From: Syntrophomonas sp. UBA1368
Lineage (GTDB): Bacteria > Bacillota > Syntrophomonadia > Syntrophomonadales > Syntrophomonadaceae
NCBI GenBank assembly: GCA_002305965.1
Contig: DBRM01000032.1
Location: forward strand, 1-64,000
Direction of reading: 5' to 3'
DNA: 64,000 bases
Part shown: in pieces, positions 33,862 through 42,572 of the stretch
Layout: each line of letters opens with the position of its first letter
Position numbering within the stretch: the first letter of the stretch is position 1
Made by a program: the position numbers and the translations under genes
Notes under the pieces: model-generated
Databases searched by the model: none
Told to the model about the DNA's origin: nothing
Seen by the model: the letters and a program-made list of their open reading frames with translations, nothing else

Positions 33862-35490
33862 TTGAGTTTGCAGTATATAAATGGAAAAGATTTAGTAAGG
33901 AGCGTTAAAGCAGGATGTATAAAGCTTGAACATAACAGAGAAAAAGTTAATCTGCTAAATGTTTTCCCGGTACCTGATGGTGATACAGGGACAAATATGT
34001 ATCTGACCCTGCTGGCGGCTGTAAAAGAAGGGGAAAAAAACATGGATCAGCCACTGGGAAAGGTGGCCAAAGCCATGTCTTCAGGCTCTTTAATGGGAGC
34101 CCGCGGCAATTCCGGGGTCATTTTGTCTCAAATTTTCAGAGGGATCGCCAAAGTATTGGAGGGTAAGGAAGAGTCAGATGCACTGCTTTTTGCCCAGGCT
34201 TTAAAATCCGGTTCAGATACTGCCTACAAAGCTGTTATGAAGCCAGTCGAAGGTACGATATTGACTGTGATCCGGGAAATCTCCCGAGCCTGCGAAATGG
34301 AAGCGAAAAAGAACAATGATCTGACCGCTTCCTTGCTTGCCGGAATAAATGCCGGTTATATAACTTTGGAAAAGACTCCCTCAATGCTGCCGGTTTTAAA
34401 AGAAGCCGGAGTAGTTGACAGCGGCGGTCAAGGCTTGCTGTATTTTCTGGAAGGTATGATGGAAATCATTGCCGGTGAATATGAAATAAAGCTCCAGGAA
34501 TATCGTGATAAAGCTGCATCAGCTGAAATCCCAAGAGAGAAAGAAGAGGTCAGCCTTGATTTTCAGTATTGTACAGAAATGCTGGTAAAAGGCACCAATA
34601 TTGATGTGGATAGATTACGGGAACAGCTAAGCACCCTGGGGGATTCAATGCTGGTAGTGGGGGAAGAGGAAATCGTCAAAGTACATATCCATTCCAATCA
34701 TCCCGGCAAGATTCTGGAGACTTGTTTGCAGTGGGGCAATTTATCCGATATCAAAATAAATAATATGCTGGAAGAAGTTCACGAGCAAATGCTTAACTGG
34801 GAAGAAGCCGAACCGCGAAATGCAAAAGCTGTCAAGAAGATCGGCCTGGTAGCTGTTGGCGGAGGAAAAGGGATCATTGAGATCCTCAAGAGCCTGGGCG
34901 TCGATATTGTAGTTGAAGGCGGCCAGACCATGAATCCCAGTACCGAAGAGCTCCTTAACGCCAGCCAGGAAATTGATGCTGAAGCGGTGATCATACTGCC
35001 GAACAACAGCAATGTTATTATGGCAGCCGAACAGGCTGCTCAGCTCAGTGAACGCCGGATCGAAGTAGTGAAAACCAAATCGGTTATGCAGGCCGTTACA
35101 GCCTTGATCGCTTTTGATCCGGAGGGCGAACTGAATGAAATTGCCGAGGCTATGCGTGAGGAGATCCAAAATGTAAATTATGGCGAAATCACTTATGCGG
35201 TAAGGGATTCTTCAGTAAACGGTTTTAAGATTCAAAACGGTGATGTACTGGGGATAGTTGCCGGAGAAATCACTGTTGTCTGCCAGAACAATGGGGAAGC
35301 AGTCATACAGTTGCTCGAGCGGATGGTAAAAGACGATACAGAATTGATCACGCTGTTTTACGGTGGCGATGTAACCGAAGAGGAAGCCATAATCATTACG
35401 GCTAAAGTTCAGGAAACTTATGAGGACGTTGAAGTGGAATTACATTATGGAGGGCAGCCCCATTACAGTTTCCTGTTGTCGGCAGAATAA
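33862..35490 (+). CDS. fakA: Dihydroxyacetone-kinase-like fatty acid kinase FakA (YloV)
   Basis: This 542-residue protein has an N-terminal DAK2 (DhaL-like) ATP-binding domain with NVFPVPDGDTGTNMYLTL and GARGNSGVILSQIFRG (about 30-100), a middle domain, and a C-terminal DegV-like part with SNVIMAAEQAA. FakA phosphorylates fatty acids presented by FakB proteins so they can enter phospholipid synthesis through PlsX/PlsY. plsX lies 12 kb downstream, and no fakB is in the window. The start is TTG 33862 after GGAGAGGAG. Confidence 0.92.
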   Translation: MSLQYINGKDLVRSVKAGCIKLEHNREKVNLLNVFPVPDGDTGTNMYLTLLAAVKEGEKNMDQPLGKVAKAMSSGSLMGARGNSGVILSQIFRGIAKVLEGKEESDALLFAQALKSGSDTAYKAVMKPVEGTILTVIREISRACEMEAKKNNDLTASLLAGINAGYITLEKTPSMLPVLKEAGVVDSGGQGLLYFLEGMMEIIAGEYEIKLQEYRDKAASAEIPREKEEVSLDFQYCTEMLVKGTNIDVDRLREQLSTLGDSMLVVGEEEIVKVHIHSNHPGKILETCLQWGNLSDIKINNMLEEVHEQMLNWEEAEPRNAKAVKKIGLVAVGGGKGIIEILKSLGVDIVVEGGQTMNPSTEELLNASQEIDAEAVIILPNNSNVIMAAEQAAQLSERRIEVVKTKSVMQAVTALIAFDPEGELNEIAEAMREEIQNVNYGEITYAVRDSSVNGFKIQNGDVLGIVAGEITVVCQNNGEAVIQLLERMVKDDTELITLFYGGDVTEEEAIIITAKVQETYEDVEVELHYGGQPHYSFLLSAE

Positions 35491-35502
35491 TAGATTTTGA
35501 CT

Positions 35503-35612
35503 GCAAAAAAAGCCCATCGCAAACTTGACCCGAAAAGACTGCTTTAGCAAACGACCTCATGTACATCTAAAACGCGGTCCTTTCGGGTTATGTTGTTCCT
35601 AACCTTTTTTGC
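35503..35612. repeat. Palindromic intergenic element, copy 1
   Basis: An imperfect 110-base inverted repeat between fakA and recG. The outer arms are GCAAAAAA (35503-35510) and TTTTTTGC (35605-35612). The inner arms ACCCGAAAAGACTGC (35528-35542) and GCGGTCCTTTCGGGT (35574-35588) differ from perfect pairing at two places. The loop contains ATGTACAT between TTTAG and CTAAA. The overall plan, with AACCTTTTTTG at the right end, resembles the element at 46223-46328. It may also terminate transcription in either direction. Confidence 0.7.
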
Positions 35613-35656
35613 CGGCCTGAAGCAAGAAAGCTACCTTAATACATAAGGAAGGTCAA

Positions 35657-37687
35657 ATGGAAAGATTGAAAACCAGCATTCAATTTGTAAAAGGAGTAGG
35701 CCCTGCACGTCAAAGGCAGCTCTTAAAGCTGGGCATCATGTCAGTCTTTGATATGATGTGGCACATACCGCGCGGTTATGTTGACCGTGAAGCGGTTATA
35801 CCTATTCATGCTTTACGGGCCGGTGATACTGTTAGTATCAAAGCCAAAATCATGGGAACCAGTGTCAGCCGCACCCGGCGGGGGATGTCAATTTTCAGAG
35901 CTTTGCTGCAAGATAACAGCGGAGTCGTCACTGCAGTTTGGTTTAACCAGCCTTTTCTGAAAAATAGTTTAAAAAGCGGCATGATTCTTTATATCAACGG
36001 TAAAGTAACCTTTAGAGGCAGCCAGATGGAGATCAATGTCAATGAATATGACCTGCTGGAAGAAAAAGAAACGGTTGATAAAATAGCTGCCATTTATCCT
36101 CTGACGGAAGGGATCGCTCAGAAGAGCATCCGAAGGATCGTTTCGGCAGTATTGAAAGATTATTTAAATGATTACCCGGAAATTTTGACTGCAGAAGCCA
36201 GAGAGGAACTGCAGTTATGTGATATGCAATTTGCATTGCAAAATATCCATTACCCGGCTGACTGGCATAGTTATGCCCTGGCAAGAAAACGTCTGGCTTT
36301 TGAAGAGTTATTGTTATTTCAGCTCAGCTTGTATTATAAAACAACGCAATTTAAAAATTTGAAGGGTATCGCTCATTTAGAGCAGGATGATCTGCTGGAA
36401 AAAGTAACGCGCAATCTTCCATACCAGCTCACCCGGGCGCAGCAAAGAGCGGTAAAGGAAATATTCACCGATATGGAATCTGCAAAAAGTATGGGCAGAC
36501 TTCTGCAGGGGGACGTAGGGTCAGGTAAAACCGTGGTGGCTGCACTGGCAGCCGCCAAATGTGTTTCCAGCGGTTATCAGACCGCTATTATGGCACCGAC
36601 GGAAATCTTAGCCCGTCAGCATCTTAAGTCACTGCAAAGATTCTTTACTGGTACTAATGTTGCCATAGCCTGTTTGACCAGTGGTACACAGGCAGCGGCA
36701 CGGGGACAAATACTGGAAGCATTAGCCAGCGGGGAAATCAATATTATCGTTGGGACCCACAGCCTCATCCAGGATGACATTGCTTTTTCTGCTTTAGGTT
36801 TGGTGGTTATCGATGAGCAGCATCGCTTCGGTGTCAGGCAAAGAGCGAAACTGAACAGCAAAGGCCTTGCCCCGGATATGCTGGTTATGACGGCCACTCC
36901 TATACCAAGAACGCTGGCGCTTACCTTATATGGCGATTTGGAGATGTCCGTGATCGATGAACTTCCACCGGGAAGGAAACCGGTCCTTACCAGATATTTT
37001 CCGCCATCGGCGCGAAAATCAGTGTATGAGTTTATCCGTAAACAGATTAACAAAGGAGCCCAGGCATATTTTGTCTGTCCTCTGGTGGAAGAATCCCAGA
37101 AGCAAGATCTGCAGGCGGCAGTAAGTTTATATCATGATTTGAGCGAGAACGTATTCCCTGAGAATAAAGTGGGTCTGCTGCACGGACGGTTAAAGCCAGT
37201 GGAAAAAGATAATATTATTCAGGCTTTCAGTAGAGGGGAAATCGATATATTGGTTTCTACCACCGTCATTGAAGTAGGGATCGATGTGCCGGCAGCAACC
37301 TTGATGGTTATTGAACAAGCTGAGAGATTTGGACTGGCACAGCTTCATCAGCTAAGGGGAAGGGTAGGACGCGGGGCAAAACAGTCTTATTGTATATTAC
37401 TGGGCAATCCGCAAACCGAGGAAGCGCTGCAGCGCATCAAAGCCATGGAAGCAACTAATGACGGTTTTATTCTGGCTCAGGAAGATTTGAAAATCCGCGG
37501 ACCCGGTGAATTTTTGGGGGTAAGACAGCATGGCCTGCTGCAGTTTAAAATAGCTGATTTATCGGCTGATATTGAGCTGAGCGAAAAAGCCCGCAAGGCA
37601 GCGCAAAATTTTCAGCGGCAGGATCCTATACTGCAGCAGTATATGCAGTTGAAATTCAGCAATCAGCCAGAAATCGTCAGTGGCTAA
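35657..37687 (+). CDS. recG: ATP-dependent DNA helicase RecG
   Basis: RecG drives reversal of stalled replication forks and Holliday-junction branch migration. The 676-residue protein has the N-terminal wedge/OB domain (about 50-150), then Walker A LLQGDVGSGKTVVA (about residue 285), DEQH box VIDEQHRFGVRQR, TATPIPRTLALT, and motif VI AERFGLAQLHQLRGRVGRG. ATG 35657 has AAGGAAGG upstream. The length is standard. It follows the conserved fakA-recG order of Firmicutes. Confidence 0.96.
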   Translation: MERLKTSIQFVKGVGPARQRQLLKLGIMSVFDMMWHIPRGYVDREAVIPIHALRAGDTVSIKAKIMGTSVSRTRRGMSIFRALLQDNSGVVTAVWFNQPFLKNSLKSGMILYINGKVTFRGSQMEINVNEYDLLEEKETVDKIAAIYPLTEGIAQKSIRRIVSAVLKDYLNDYPEILTAEAREELQLCDMQFALQNIHYPADWHSYALARKRLAFEELLLFQLSLYYKTTQFKNLKGIAHLEQDDLLEKVTRNLPYQLTRAQQRAVKEIFTDMESAKSMGRLLQGDVGSGKTVVAALAAAKCVSSGYQTAIMAPTEILARQHLKSLQRFFTGTNVAIACLTSGTQAAARGQILEALASGEINIIVGTHSLIQDDIAFSALGLVVIDEQHRFGVRQRAKLNSKGLAPDMLVMTATPIPRTLALTLYGDLEMSVIDELPPGRKPVLTRYFPPSARKSVYEFIRKQINKGAQAYFVCPLVEESQKQDLQAAVSLYHDLSENVFPENKVGLLHGRLKPVEKDNIIQAFSRGEIDILVSTTVIEVGIDVPAATLMVIEQAERFGLAQLHQLRGRVGRGAKQSYCILLGNPQTEEALQRIKAMEATNDGFILAQEDLKIRGPGEFLGVRQHGLLQFKIADLSADIELSEKARKAAQNFQRQDPILQQYMQLKFSNQPEIVSG

Positions 37688-37737
37688 AAATAACAAAATT
37701 TAGATAAATAAAAATTACATCAATACGTAAAGCTATT

Positions 37738-37772
37738 ACTGTTGATCATGATTTGATCAACAGTATTTTTTT
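37738..37772 (+). terminator. Perfect terminator after recG, touching the SD of the next small gene
   Basis: ACTGTTGATCA (37738-37748) pairs perfectly with TGATCAACAGT (37754-37764), followed by ATTTTTTT (37765-37772). The SD GGAGGAGA of the mini-SASP gene starts at 37773, directly after the T-run. Confidence 0.9.
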
Positions 37773-37784
37773 GGAGGAGATCAA

Positions 37785-37886
37785 ATGGCAAAAAAACAGA
37801 AACCAGATCATTTAGAAAAACTGAAACACGAAGTAGCTCAGGAAATTGGCTTGACCGGGCAGAAAAAGAAGAAAGAAAAAATTTAA
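37785..37886 (+). CDS. Mini small acid-soluble spore protein, 33 residues
   Basis: ATG 37785 with the SD GGAGGAGA opens a 33-codon gene encoding a Lys-rich peptide that contains DHLEKLKHEVAQEIGL. That segment matches the first helix of alpha/beta SASPs, including the HE-VA site of GPR-type cleavage (between Glu16 and Val17). The second conserved half (GxLTSRxAGxxGGxMVKxMI) is absent, replaced by a TGQKKKKEKI tail. A full-length SASP gene follows at 37968 and gpr at 38273, which supports a spore role. The frame ends cleanly with TAA, and no frameshifted remainder is visible. Its expression is odd because a terminator lies directly before its SD. Confidence 0.65.
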   Translation: MAKKQKPDHLEKLKHEVAQEIGLTGQKKKKEKI

Positions 37887-37967
37887 TAAGTCTTGAAAAT
37901 ACTTCTAGCATATAACTTGAGCACGAGGAAACAATAAGACTACATCAACGAAAAGGAGGTGAATCAA

Positions 37968-38183
37968 ATGGCTAACAATAGTAACAGGATTCTTGTTCCT
38001 CAGGCCAGAGCTGCAATGGACCAGTTTAAATTCGAATCTGCTCAGGAAGTTGGCGTAACTTTAAAACAAGGATATAATGGCGACCTGACTTCCAGACAGG
38101 CTGGCAGCATCGGCGGACAAATGGTTAAGAAAATGATTCAGGCTTACGAGCAGAATCAGGCTGGTAAAGGCGGATTGTCATAA
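37968..38183 (+). CDS. Alpha/beta-type small acid-soluble spore protein
   Basis: This 71-residue DNA-binding spore protein coats and protects the chromosome in the dormant spore. Conserved parts are ALDxxK-like AAMDQFKFESAQEVGV, with the GPR cut expected after Glu23, and YNGDLTSRQAGSIGGQMVKKMI, the second DNA-contact helix. ATG 37968 has AAAAGGAGGTG upstream, so the two extra codons of the open frame are not used. It is expected to be transcribed by forespore sigma-G; I see no unambiguous sigma-G boxes. It is convergent with gpr, whose product degrades it at germination. Confidence 0.95.
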   Translation: MANNSNRILVPQARAAMDQFKFESAQEVGVTLKQGYNGDLTSRQAGSIGGQMVKKMIQAYEQNQAGKGGLS

Positions 38184-38213
38184 TAGTACAGCGATAAACT
38201 GATATACTATATC

Positions 38214-38249
38214 AAACAAGCGGATGAAATCATATCCGCTTGTTTTCAA
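38214..38249. terminator. Bidirectional terminator between the SASP gene and gpr
   Basis: AAACAAGCGGAT (38214-38225) pairs with ATCCGCTTGTTT (38234-38245). T-rich on the right and A-rich on the left, so it can serve both convergent genes. Confidence 0.85.
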
Positions 38250-38272
38250 TATATTTTTAAAAGTAATTTATA

Positions 38273-39232
38273 TCAGGTAGCATAAAGGATCAGCTGTTCT
38301 TCCGATATACCCGGGAATAAAGATTTGCCGATCCCTAAAGCAATGATCCGGGAACTGTTCTCGATTATATCGTCGATTTCTTTTGGGGTAACGGTTAACC
38401 CGCCGCCAAAGAAAGACAGTATTTCCTTGACGGCTTCCAGGGACTGGTTATTGTCAAACATAGAGCCGGAGTGGGAACAAAAGGAACGGATCGCCTGGTC
38501 AGCTATGATAGCAGCATTCACAATCGTGGGGCAGCCAACTGCAATGACCGGAACTCCTAACCCGTCGATGGTCAATGCCTGACGCTGGTTCCCTATCCCG
38601 CCGCCGGGCTGGATGCCGGTATTGGACATTTGAATGGTAGTGCCAATGCGTTCGACATTGGTAGCTGCAAGAGAATCGACTACCACTAACAAGGCTGGTT
38701 TTACTTTCTCTACTACACCTTTGATGACCTCAAAAGTTTCCAGACCGGTAATGCCAAGTACTCCAGGTGCGATTCCCGAGGTGGGACGCATCCCTTGTAC
38801 CAGTGCATCTGGTGCATGTTGATGATAATGTCTGGTAATGGGACTGTATTCAATAAATTTGGGACCAAGAGAATCAGCGGTGGCCCGCCAATTACCAAGC
38901 CCTACCAATAAAACTGAATCCGGGGGATTGAGTAGTCCCGCTGTTAAAATTTGCATGGCTTTTTCCATAGCTTCTACGATTTCTGCTTTTACATACGGAT
39001 CATTGATTTTAAGCGGCGGTGATTCAATAGTTATATAGGTGCCAATTGGCCTGCCTAACGATTGAGCTCCTTGTTCATTTAAAATGGTTATTGTCGTGGT
39101 TTTAATGAATTCACCTTTGGCAATTTCTTCTTTGACACCATCCACTTCCCGTTGGGTTGCACCCCGCAGTAAATCGTGAGCTTCTATTGCCAAATCAAGA
39201 TTAAGGTTGAATGCTTCGATCAACTGTTTCAT
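38273..39232 (-). CDS. gpr: Germination protease GPR
   Basis: This 319-residue aspartic-type endopeptidase of family A25 cleaves SASPs when spores germinate. The N-terminal DLAIEAHDLL (about 13-22) marks the propeptide boundary region. The core has VLLVGLGNWRATADSLGP, TSGIAPGVLGITGLET, VVVDSLAATNVERIGTTIQMSNTGIQPG and GNQRQALT. The ATG at 39232 has AGGAGG upstream. Its substrate genes are immediately adjacent and convergent. The length is somewhat below the Bacillus enzyme (about 370), as usual in clostridia. Confidence 0.95.
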   Translation of the reverse strand: MKQLIEAFNLNLDLAIEAHDLLRGATQREVDGVKEEIAKGEFIKTTTITILNEQGAQSLGRPIGTYITIESPPLKINDPYVKAEIVEAMEKAMQILTAGLLNPPDSVLLVGLGNWRATADSLGPKFIEYSPITRHYHQHAPDALVQGMRPTSGIAPGVLGITGLETFEVIKGVVEKVKPALLVVVDSLAATNVERIGTTIQMSNTGIQPGGGIGNQRQALTIDGLGVPVIAVGCPTIVNAAIIADQAIRSFCSHSGSMFDNNQSLEAVKEILSFFGGGLTVTPKEIDDIIENSSRIIALGIGKSLFPGISEEQLILYAT

Positions 39233-39293
39233 TTAAAACCTCCTTTTTGCAAATATTGTCTGTTATTAATTTAGGTTTTATACGGCAGGCAAT

Positions 39294-39323
39294 AAAATAG
39301 CGACTTTTTCAAGTCGCTATTTT
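39294..39323. other. Perfect 13-bp hairpin in the gpr/rsmD divergent region
   Basis: AAAATAGCGACTT (39294-39306) pairs with AAGTCGCTATTTT (39311-39323) over TTTC. It lies between divergent genes, where a terminator would have nothing to end unless a short transcript or leader exists. The rest of the 279-base gap holds a -10-like TGCTAAAAT (39442-39450) for rsmD. Confidence 0.6.
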
Positions 39324-39511
39324 GGGGAGAGGAGAATTTTGTAAAGTTGTTGGGGAGGGTTTGTTCCCAGACTTTCTCTGGTAATAATATCATTACCGGT
39401 AAAACATGAAATTATACAAAAATTTTTAAAAATATTTTATATGCTAAAATAAGTTTAAGCCAAAAGAGGAAAATATCTTTAAAAATCGAATCAGCTAGAA
39501 GGAGATATTTT

Positions 39512-40108
39512 ATGCGGGTCATCAGCGGGACTGCCAAAGGCAGACGATTAAAAGCTCCGCCAGGCAATACTACCAGACCGATCACCGATATGATAAAAGA
39601 AGCCTTGTTTAACGTTTTAGGCCAGTCGATCCAAAAATCGGAATTCTTAGATCTTTTCGCCGGCAGCGGCAGTGTTGGGATCGAGGCATTAAGCCGAGGG
39701 GCCGGACGGGTGGTTTTTATTGATAATAGTCCTGCGGCTGTTAAGACGATCCGGGAAAACCTTGATACATGTAATTTTCCTGACGGTTATGTGATTTTGA
39801 AAGAGGATGTATTAACAGCGGCACAAAGCCTCGGAAAAAAGAATACCTTGTTTGATTATATTTATATAGATCCGCCTTTTACGCAGGAAAGCATATTCCC
39901 CAGGATAATGAAAGCAATCGACAAAATAAATATATTAAATAATAAGGGGGTTCTGATCATAAGGACACCAAGAAGAATGGAAATGCCGGAATGTTACCAA
40001 AATCTGAAACGCATAAGGCACAACCATTATGGTGAATCGACCTTGCATTATTATCAAATATATAAGGAGGTAACGGTTAACGATGGAAATTCTGCGTATT
40101 CTGGATGA
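39512..40108 (+). CDS. rsmD: 16S rRNA (guanine(966)-N(2))-methyltransferase
   Basis: RsmD methylates G966 of 16S rRNA. The 198-residue protein has RVISGTAKGRRLKAPPGNTTRPITDMIKEALFN, SAM-binding FLDLFAGSGSVGIEALSRGA and the catalytic (N/D)PP(Y/F) motif as IDPPF. ATG 39512 has AGAAGGAGA upstream. Its 3' end overlaps the next gene by 26 bases. Confidence 0.95.
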   Translation: MRVISGTAKGRRLKAPPGNTTRPITDMIKEALFNVLGQSIQKSEFLDLFAGSGSVGIEALSRGAGRVVFIDNSPAAVKTIRENLDTCNFPDGYVILKEDVLTAAQSLGKKNTLFDYIYIDPPFTQESIFPRIMKAIDKINILNNKGVLIIRTPRRMEMPECYQNLKRIRHNHYGESTLHYYQIYKEVTVNDGNSAYSG

Positions 40109-40544
40109 ACTGGAAGTGCTTTTTAAAGGGAGCAGAAAATTACCTTTTGGTTACGGTACGATCGTTGATGCGGATAGATTTTTGGATCGCCTGGATAAAA
40201 TAAGGGCGATTTTGCCCGAGGATATTATGCATGCTAAATTGGTGATCAATGAAAAAGATCGTATTGTAAATGAAGCCTATCAGGAAGCGCAAAAATATGT
40301 GGAAAAATCACAGGATACGGTAGCACGAATGGTGGAAGAAAATGAAATAACCCGTGCTGCAAGGATTACAGCAGATGAAATTATAGCCAATGCCGAGCAG
40401 ACTGCCAAAGAAATCAGAAGAGATGCCAATGAATATGCCGAAAGCATTTTAATACATATGGAGATCGTACTTAAAAAAGCCGTGGAAACTATCAACCAGG
40501 GTAAGTATGAGATCAGACAGGGTTTGGAAAACGATGATTTTTAA
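40083..40544 (+). CDS. Conserved coiled-coil protein of unknown function next to rsmD
   Basis: This 153-residue soluble protein has an N-terminal head (KLPFGYGTIVDADRFLDRLDKIRAILPEDI) and a long helical coiled coil full of Glu, Lys and Ala (about residues 60-140), resembling DivIVA- or ATP-synthase-b-like stalks. The head is vaguely similar to the membrane-binding start of DivIVA. Homologues commonly lie between rsmD/coaD and ylbJ in clostridia. It overlaps rsmD by 26 bases and ends convergent with ylbJ by 4 bases. I do not assign a function. Confidence 0.75.
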   Translation: MEILRILDELEVLFKGSRKLPFGYGTIVDADRFLDRLDKIRAILPEDIMHAKLVINEKDRIVNEAYQEAQKYVEKSQDTVARMVEENEITRAARITADEIIANAEQTAKEIRRDANEYAESILIHMEIVLKKAVETINQGKYEIRQGLENDDF

Positions 40545-41707
40545 TGCTTGATCGCTGCCGTCATGATCAACAGGCCTAACAGCAAAAAACAGCTTAGAAT
40601 ACTGAAACTGGCAATCCCTAAGGCATCAAAGGAATAAAGAAATTTATAAGGTTCTATGGTCAAAACCGGAAGGGTAACATGACTTGATAACCAGTACTTA
40701 TAACCGAGCAGTGTTATTACACAGGAAAAAATCATCTGCAGCAGGCGAGATGAAAGATAAAAAGACAGTCTGGCCGGTGTACCGGCAAAAATGCTCATGA
40801 TTTGTGCTATAACGGATAAACCGCTGAAAGCCAAAACAATACTTACTGCAGCCAGTTGAGAAGATAGATTGGTGTCTGCGGCGGCTATTGTTTTGGTTCC
40901 AATCGTCATTTCGAAAAACCCCATAGCTGCACCGTAGGCACCTTGCCAGGAAATATCCAGGAAGAATAAAAGCAGTTGTATGAATTTGGCCAATAGCCCC
41001 ATAATTCCCCATAAAGCAAGCATGCGGGTAATAACTGAAAACAGCAGGATAAAGCCGCCAATTGCTAAAACATTGTTGATACCGTTTTTCACCGCTTCGC
41101 TAAGGATCGTGCCGATATCCAGGTTCCGCCATTTAACTTTTAACAATTCCAAAGAAGCAGCCCGCTGGCTATTGCCCCGGGCGGGTCTTATTGCTTTGGT
41201 AACCGCTCTTGATCTCCATAGGATCCCAACCAATAAATTGGCCAGGTAATGAGAGAAAGCCAGGAGAAAACCTATTTCCCTTGAGGCAAACATACCGATT
41301 CCTACCGCTCCTATAATAAAAAGCGGACTGGAATTGTTGGTAAAGGATGCAAGGCGTTCAGTCTCCTCTGCCGTCAATAGCTTTTCATCATAGAGTTTTC
41401 TGCTCAGTAATGCGCCCACCGGAAAACCGGAAGTAAAGCCCATGGCCACCACCAGAGCGCTGCAGCCGGGCAGGCGGAATAAAGGCTGCATAACAGGTTC
41501 CATCAATATACCCAGGATATTGACCAGACCAAGACTAAAAAGCAATTCTGCAGCGATAAAAAACGGCAGTAAAGCAGGAACCACCACCAGGCCCCATAGT
41601 TTCAAACCATCGAGGGCAGCTTCAACAGTTGCGTCGGGATTGATAATCATGAAAAAGGTAAGAATTAATATTATAATTAAGAAAAAAAGGCTGGAATATT
41701 GTTTCAT
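40541..41707 (-). CDS. ylbJ: Sporulation integral membrane protein YlbJ
   Basis: This 388-residue membrane protein of the nucleoside-recognition (Gate) family has about eight to ten helices with conserved ALLPFFIAAELL, MGFTSGFPVGALLSRKLYD and SFTNNSSPLFIIGAVG. In Bacillus, ylbJ is a sigma-E gene needed for proper spore coat/cortex formation; its molecular role is unknown. The ATG at 41707 has AAGGAG upstream. It is divergent from ylbK across 76 bases. Confidence 0.9.
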   Translation of the reverse strand: MKQYSSLFFLIIILILTFFMIINPDATVEAALDGLKLWGLVVVPALLPFFIAAELLFSLGLVNILGILMEPVMQPLFRLPGCSALVVAMGFTSGFPVGALLSRKLYDEKLLTAEETERLASFTNNSSPLFIIGAVGIGMFASREIGFLLAFSHYLANLLVGILWRSRAVTKAIRPARGNSQRAASLELLKVKWRNLDIGTILSEAVKNGINNVLAIGGFILLFSVITRMLALWGIMGLLAKFIQLLLFFLDISWQGAYGAAMGFFEMTIGTKTIAAADTNLSSQLAAVSIVLAFSGLSVIAQIMSIFAGTPARLSFYLSSRLLQMIFSCVITLLGYKYWLSSHVTLPVLTIEPYKFLYSFDALGIASFSILSCFLLLGLLIMTAAIKH

Positions 41708-41783
41708 TTTTACTCCTTAAGGTGTTTAACTAAATATATGAATTGAGAAGGGATACTTAGAAGTTATTAAAGGAGGTAATACC

Positions 41784-42572
41784 GTGGCCGGTAAAAAACC
41801 TAGAATTGCATTGGTGCTGGGTGCAGGAAGTGCAAGGGGACTAGCTCATATAGGTGTATTGCAGGTATTCAATGAGAACGGTATTTTCCCGGATATAATT
41901 GTGGGCAGCAGTATGGGAGCCATGGTAGGCGGTATATATGCCTGCGGGGCGGATATGGTGATGCTGGACAAAATGATCAGCAAGATCGATACCAGGACCT
42001 TTTTTGATGTGAAAATTCCCCGTATGGGCTTTGTGGCTGGAAAAAAGATCAGTTCACTGCTGGATTTGCTCACTAAAAAGAAGCAGTTTCATGAGCTGGA
42101 TATCACCCTGCAGATGGCTGCGACGGATCTGCTTTCCGGACAAACCGTTGTTTTACAGGAAGGTTCCGTAGCCGAAGCCATAAGAGCCAGTATCTCTATT
42201 CCAGGTGTTTTCCACCCGGTCAAAAAAGAAGGCATGATGTTGGTGGACGGAGCCATAACTGACCGCCTTCCGGTAGACATTGCCCTGAAAAATAATGCTG
42301 ATCTGGTTATCGCTGTGGATGTAACTTTTACGGAAGACCGCAGCATTGAGATAAAAAATGTGCTGGATGTGATCATGTGTTCTCTTGATTTAATGCAGAA
42401 GCGGCATTTCGAGGCCAGCGCGCTGAATACTGATTTTCTTTTGCAGCCCAAGGTTGGTAATTTTGCCTCCGGTGATTTTCAGAAATCGGCACAGATCGTG
42501 GAAATGGGACGTCAGGCAGCCAGTGAACAAGTAAATGATATTTTGGCTGCGATCAAGGAAATTACCCGATAA
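41784..42572 (+). CDS. ylbK: Patatin-like phospholipase (YlbK/RssA type)
   Basis: This 262-residue serine acyl hydrolase has the oxyanion segment LGAGSARGLAHIGVL (11-26), nucleophile Ser43 in GSSMG and the catalytic Asp in VDGAITDRLP. It probably cleaves phospholipids or lipid thioesters in the cytoplasm. The start is GTG 41784 with AAAGGAGG upstream. The ylbJ-ylbK-ylbM neighbourhood is conserved in Firmicutes. Its 3' end overlaps the convergent tmcAL gene by 11 bases. Confidence 0.92.
   Translation: MAGKKPRIALVLGAGSARGLAHIGVLQVFNENGIFPDIIVGSSMGAMVGGIYACGADMVMLDKMISKIDTRTFFDVKIPRMGFVAGKKISSLLDLLTKKKQFHELDITLQMAATDLLSGQTVVLQEGSVAEAIRASISIPGVFHPVKKEGMMLVDGAITDRLPVDIALKNNADLVIAVDVTFTEDRSIEIKNVLDVIMCSLDLMQKRHFEASALNTDFLLQPKVGNFASGDFQKSAQIVEMGRQAASEQVNDILAAIKEITR

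Noticed and set aside
37720..37911. Minus-strand ORF over the mini-SASP gene
   Set aside because: It covers the terminator and has no SD, while the plus-strand frame has a strong SD and a SASP-like sequence.
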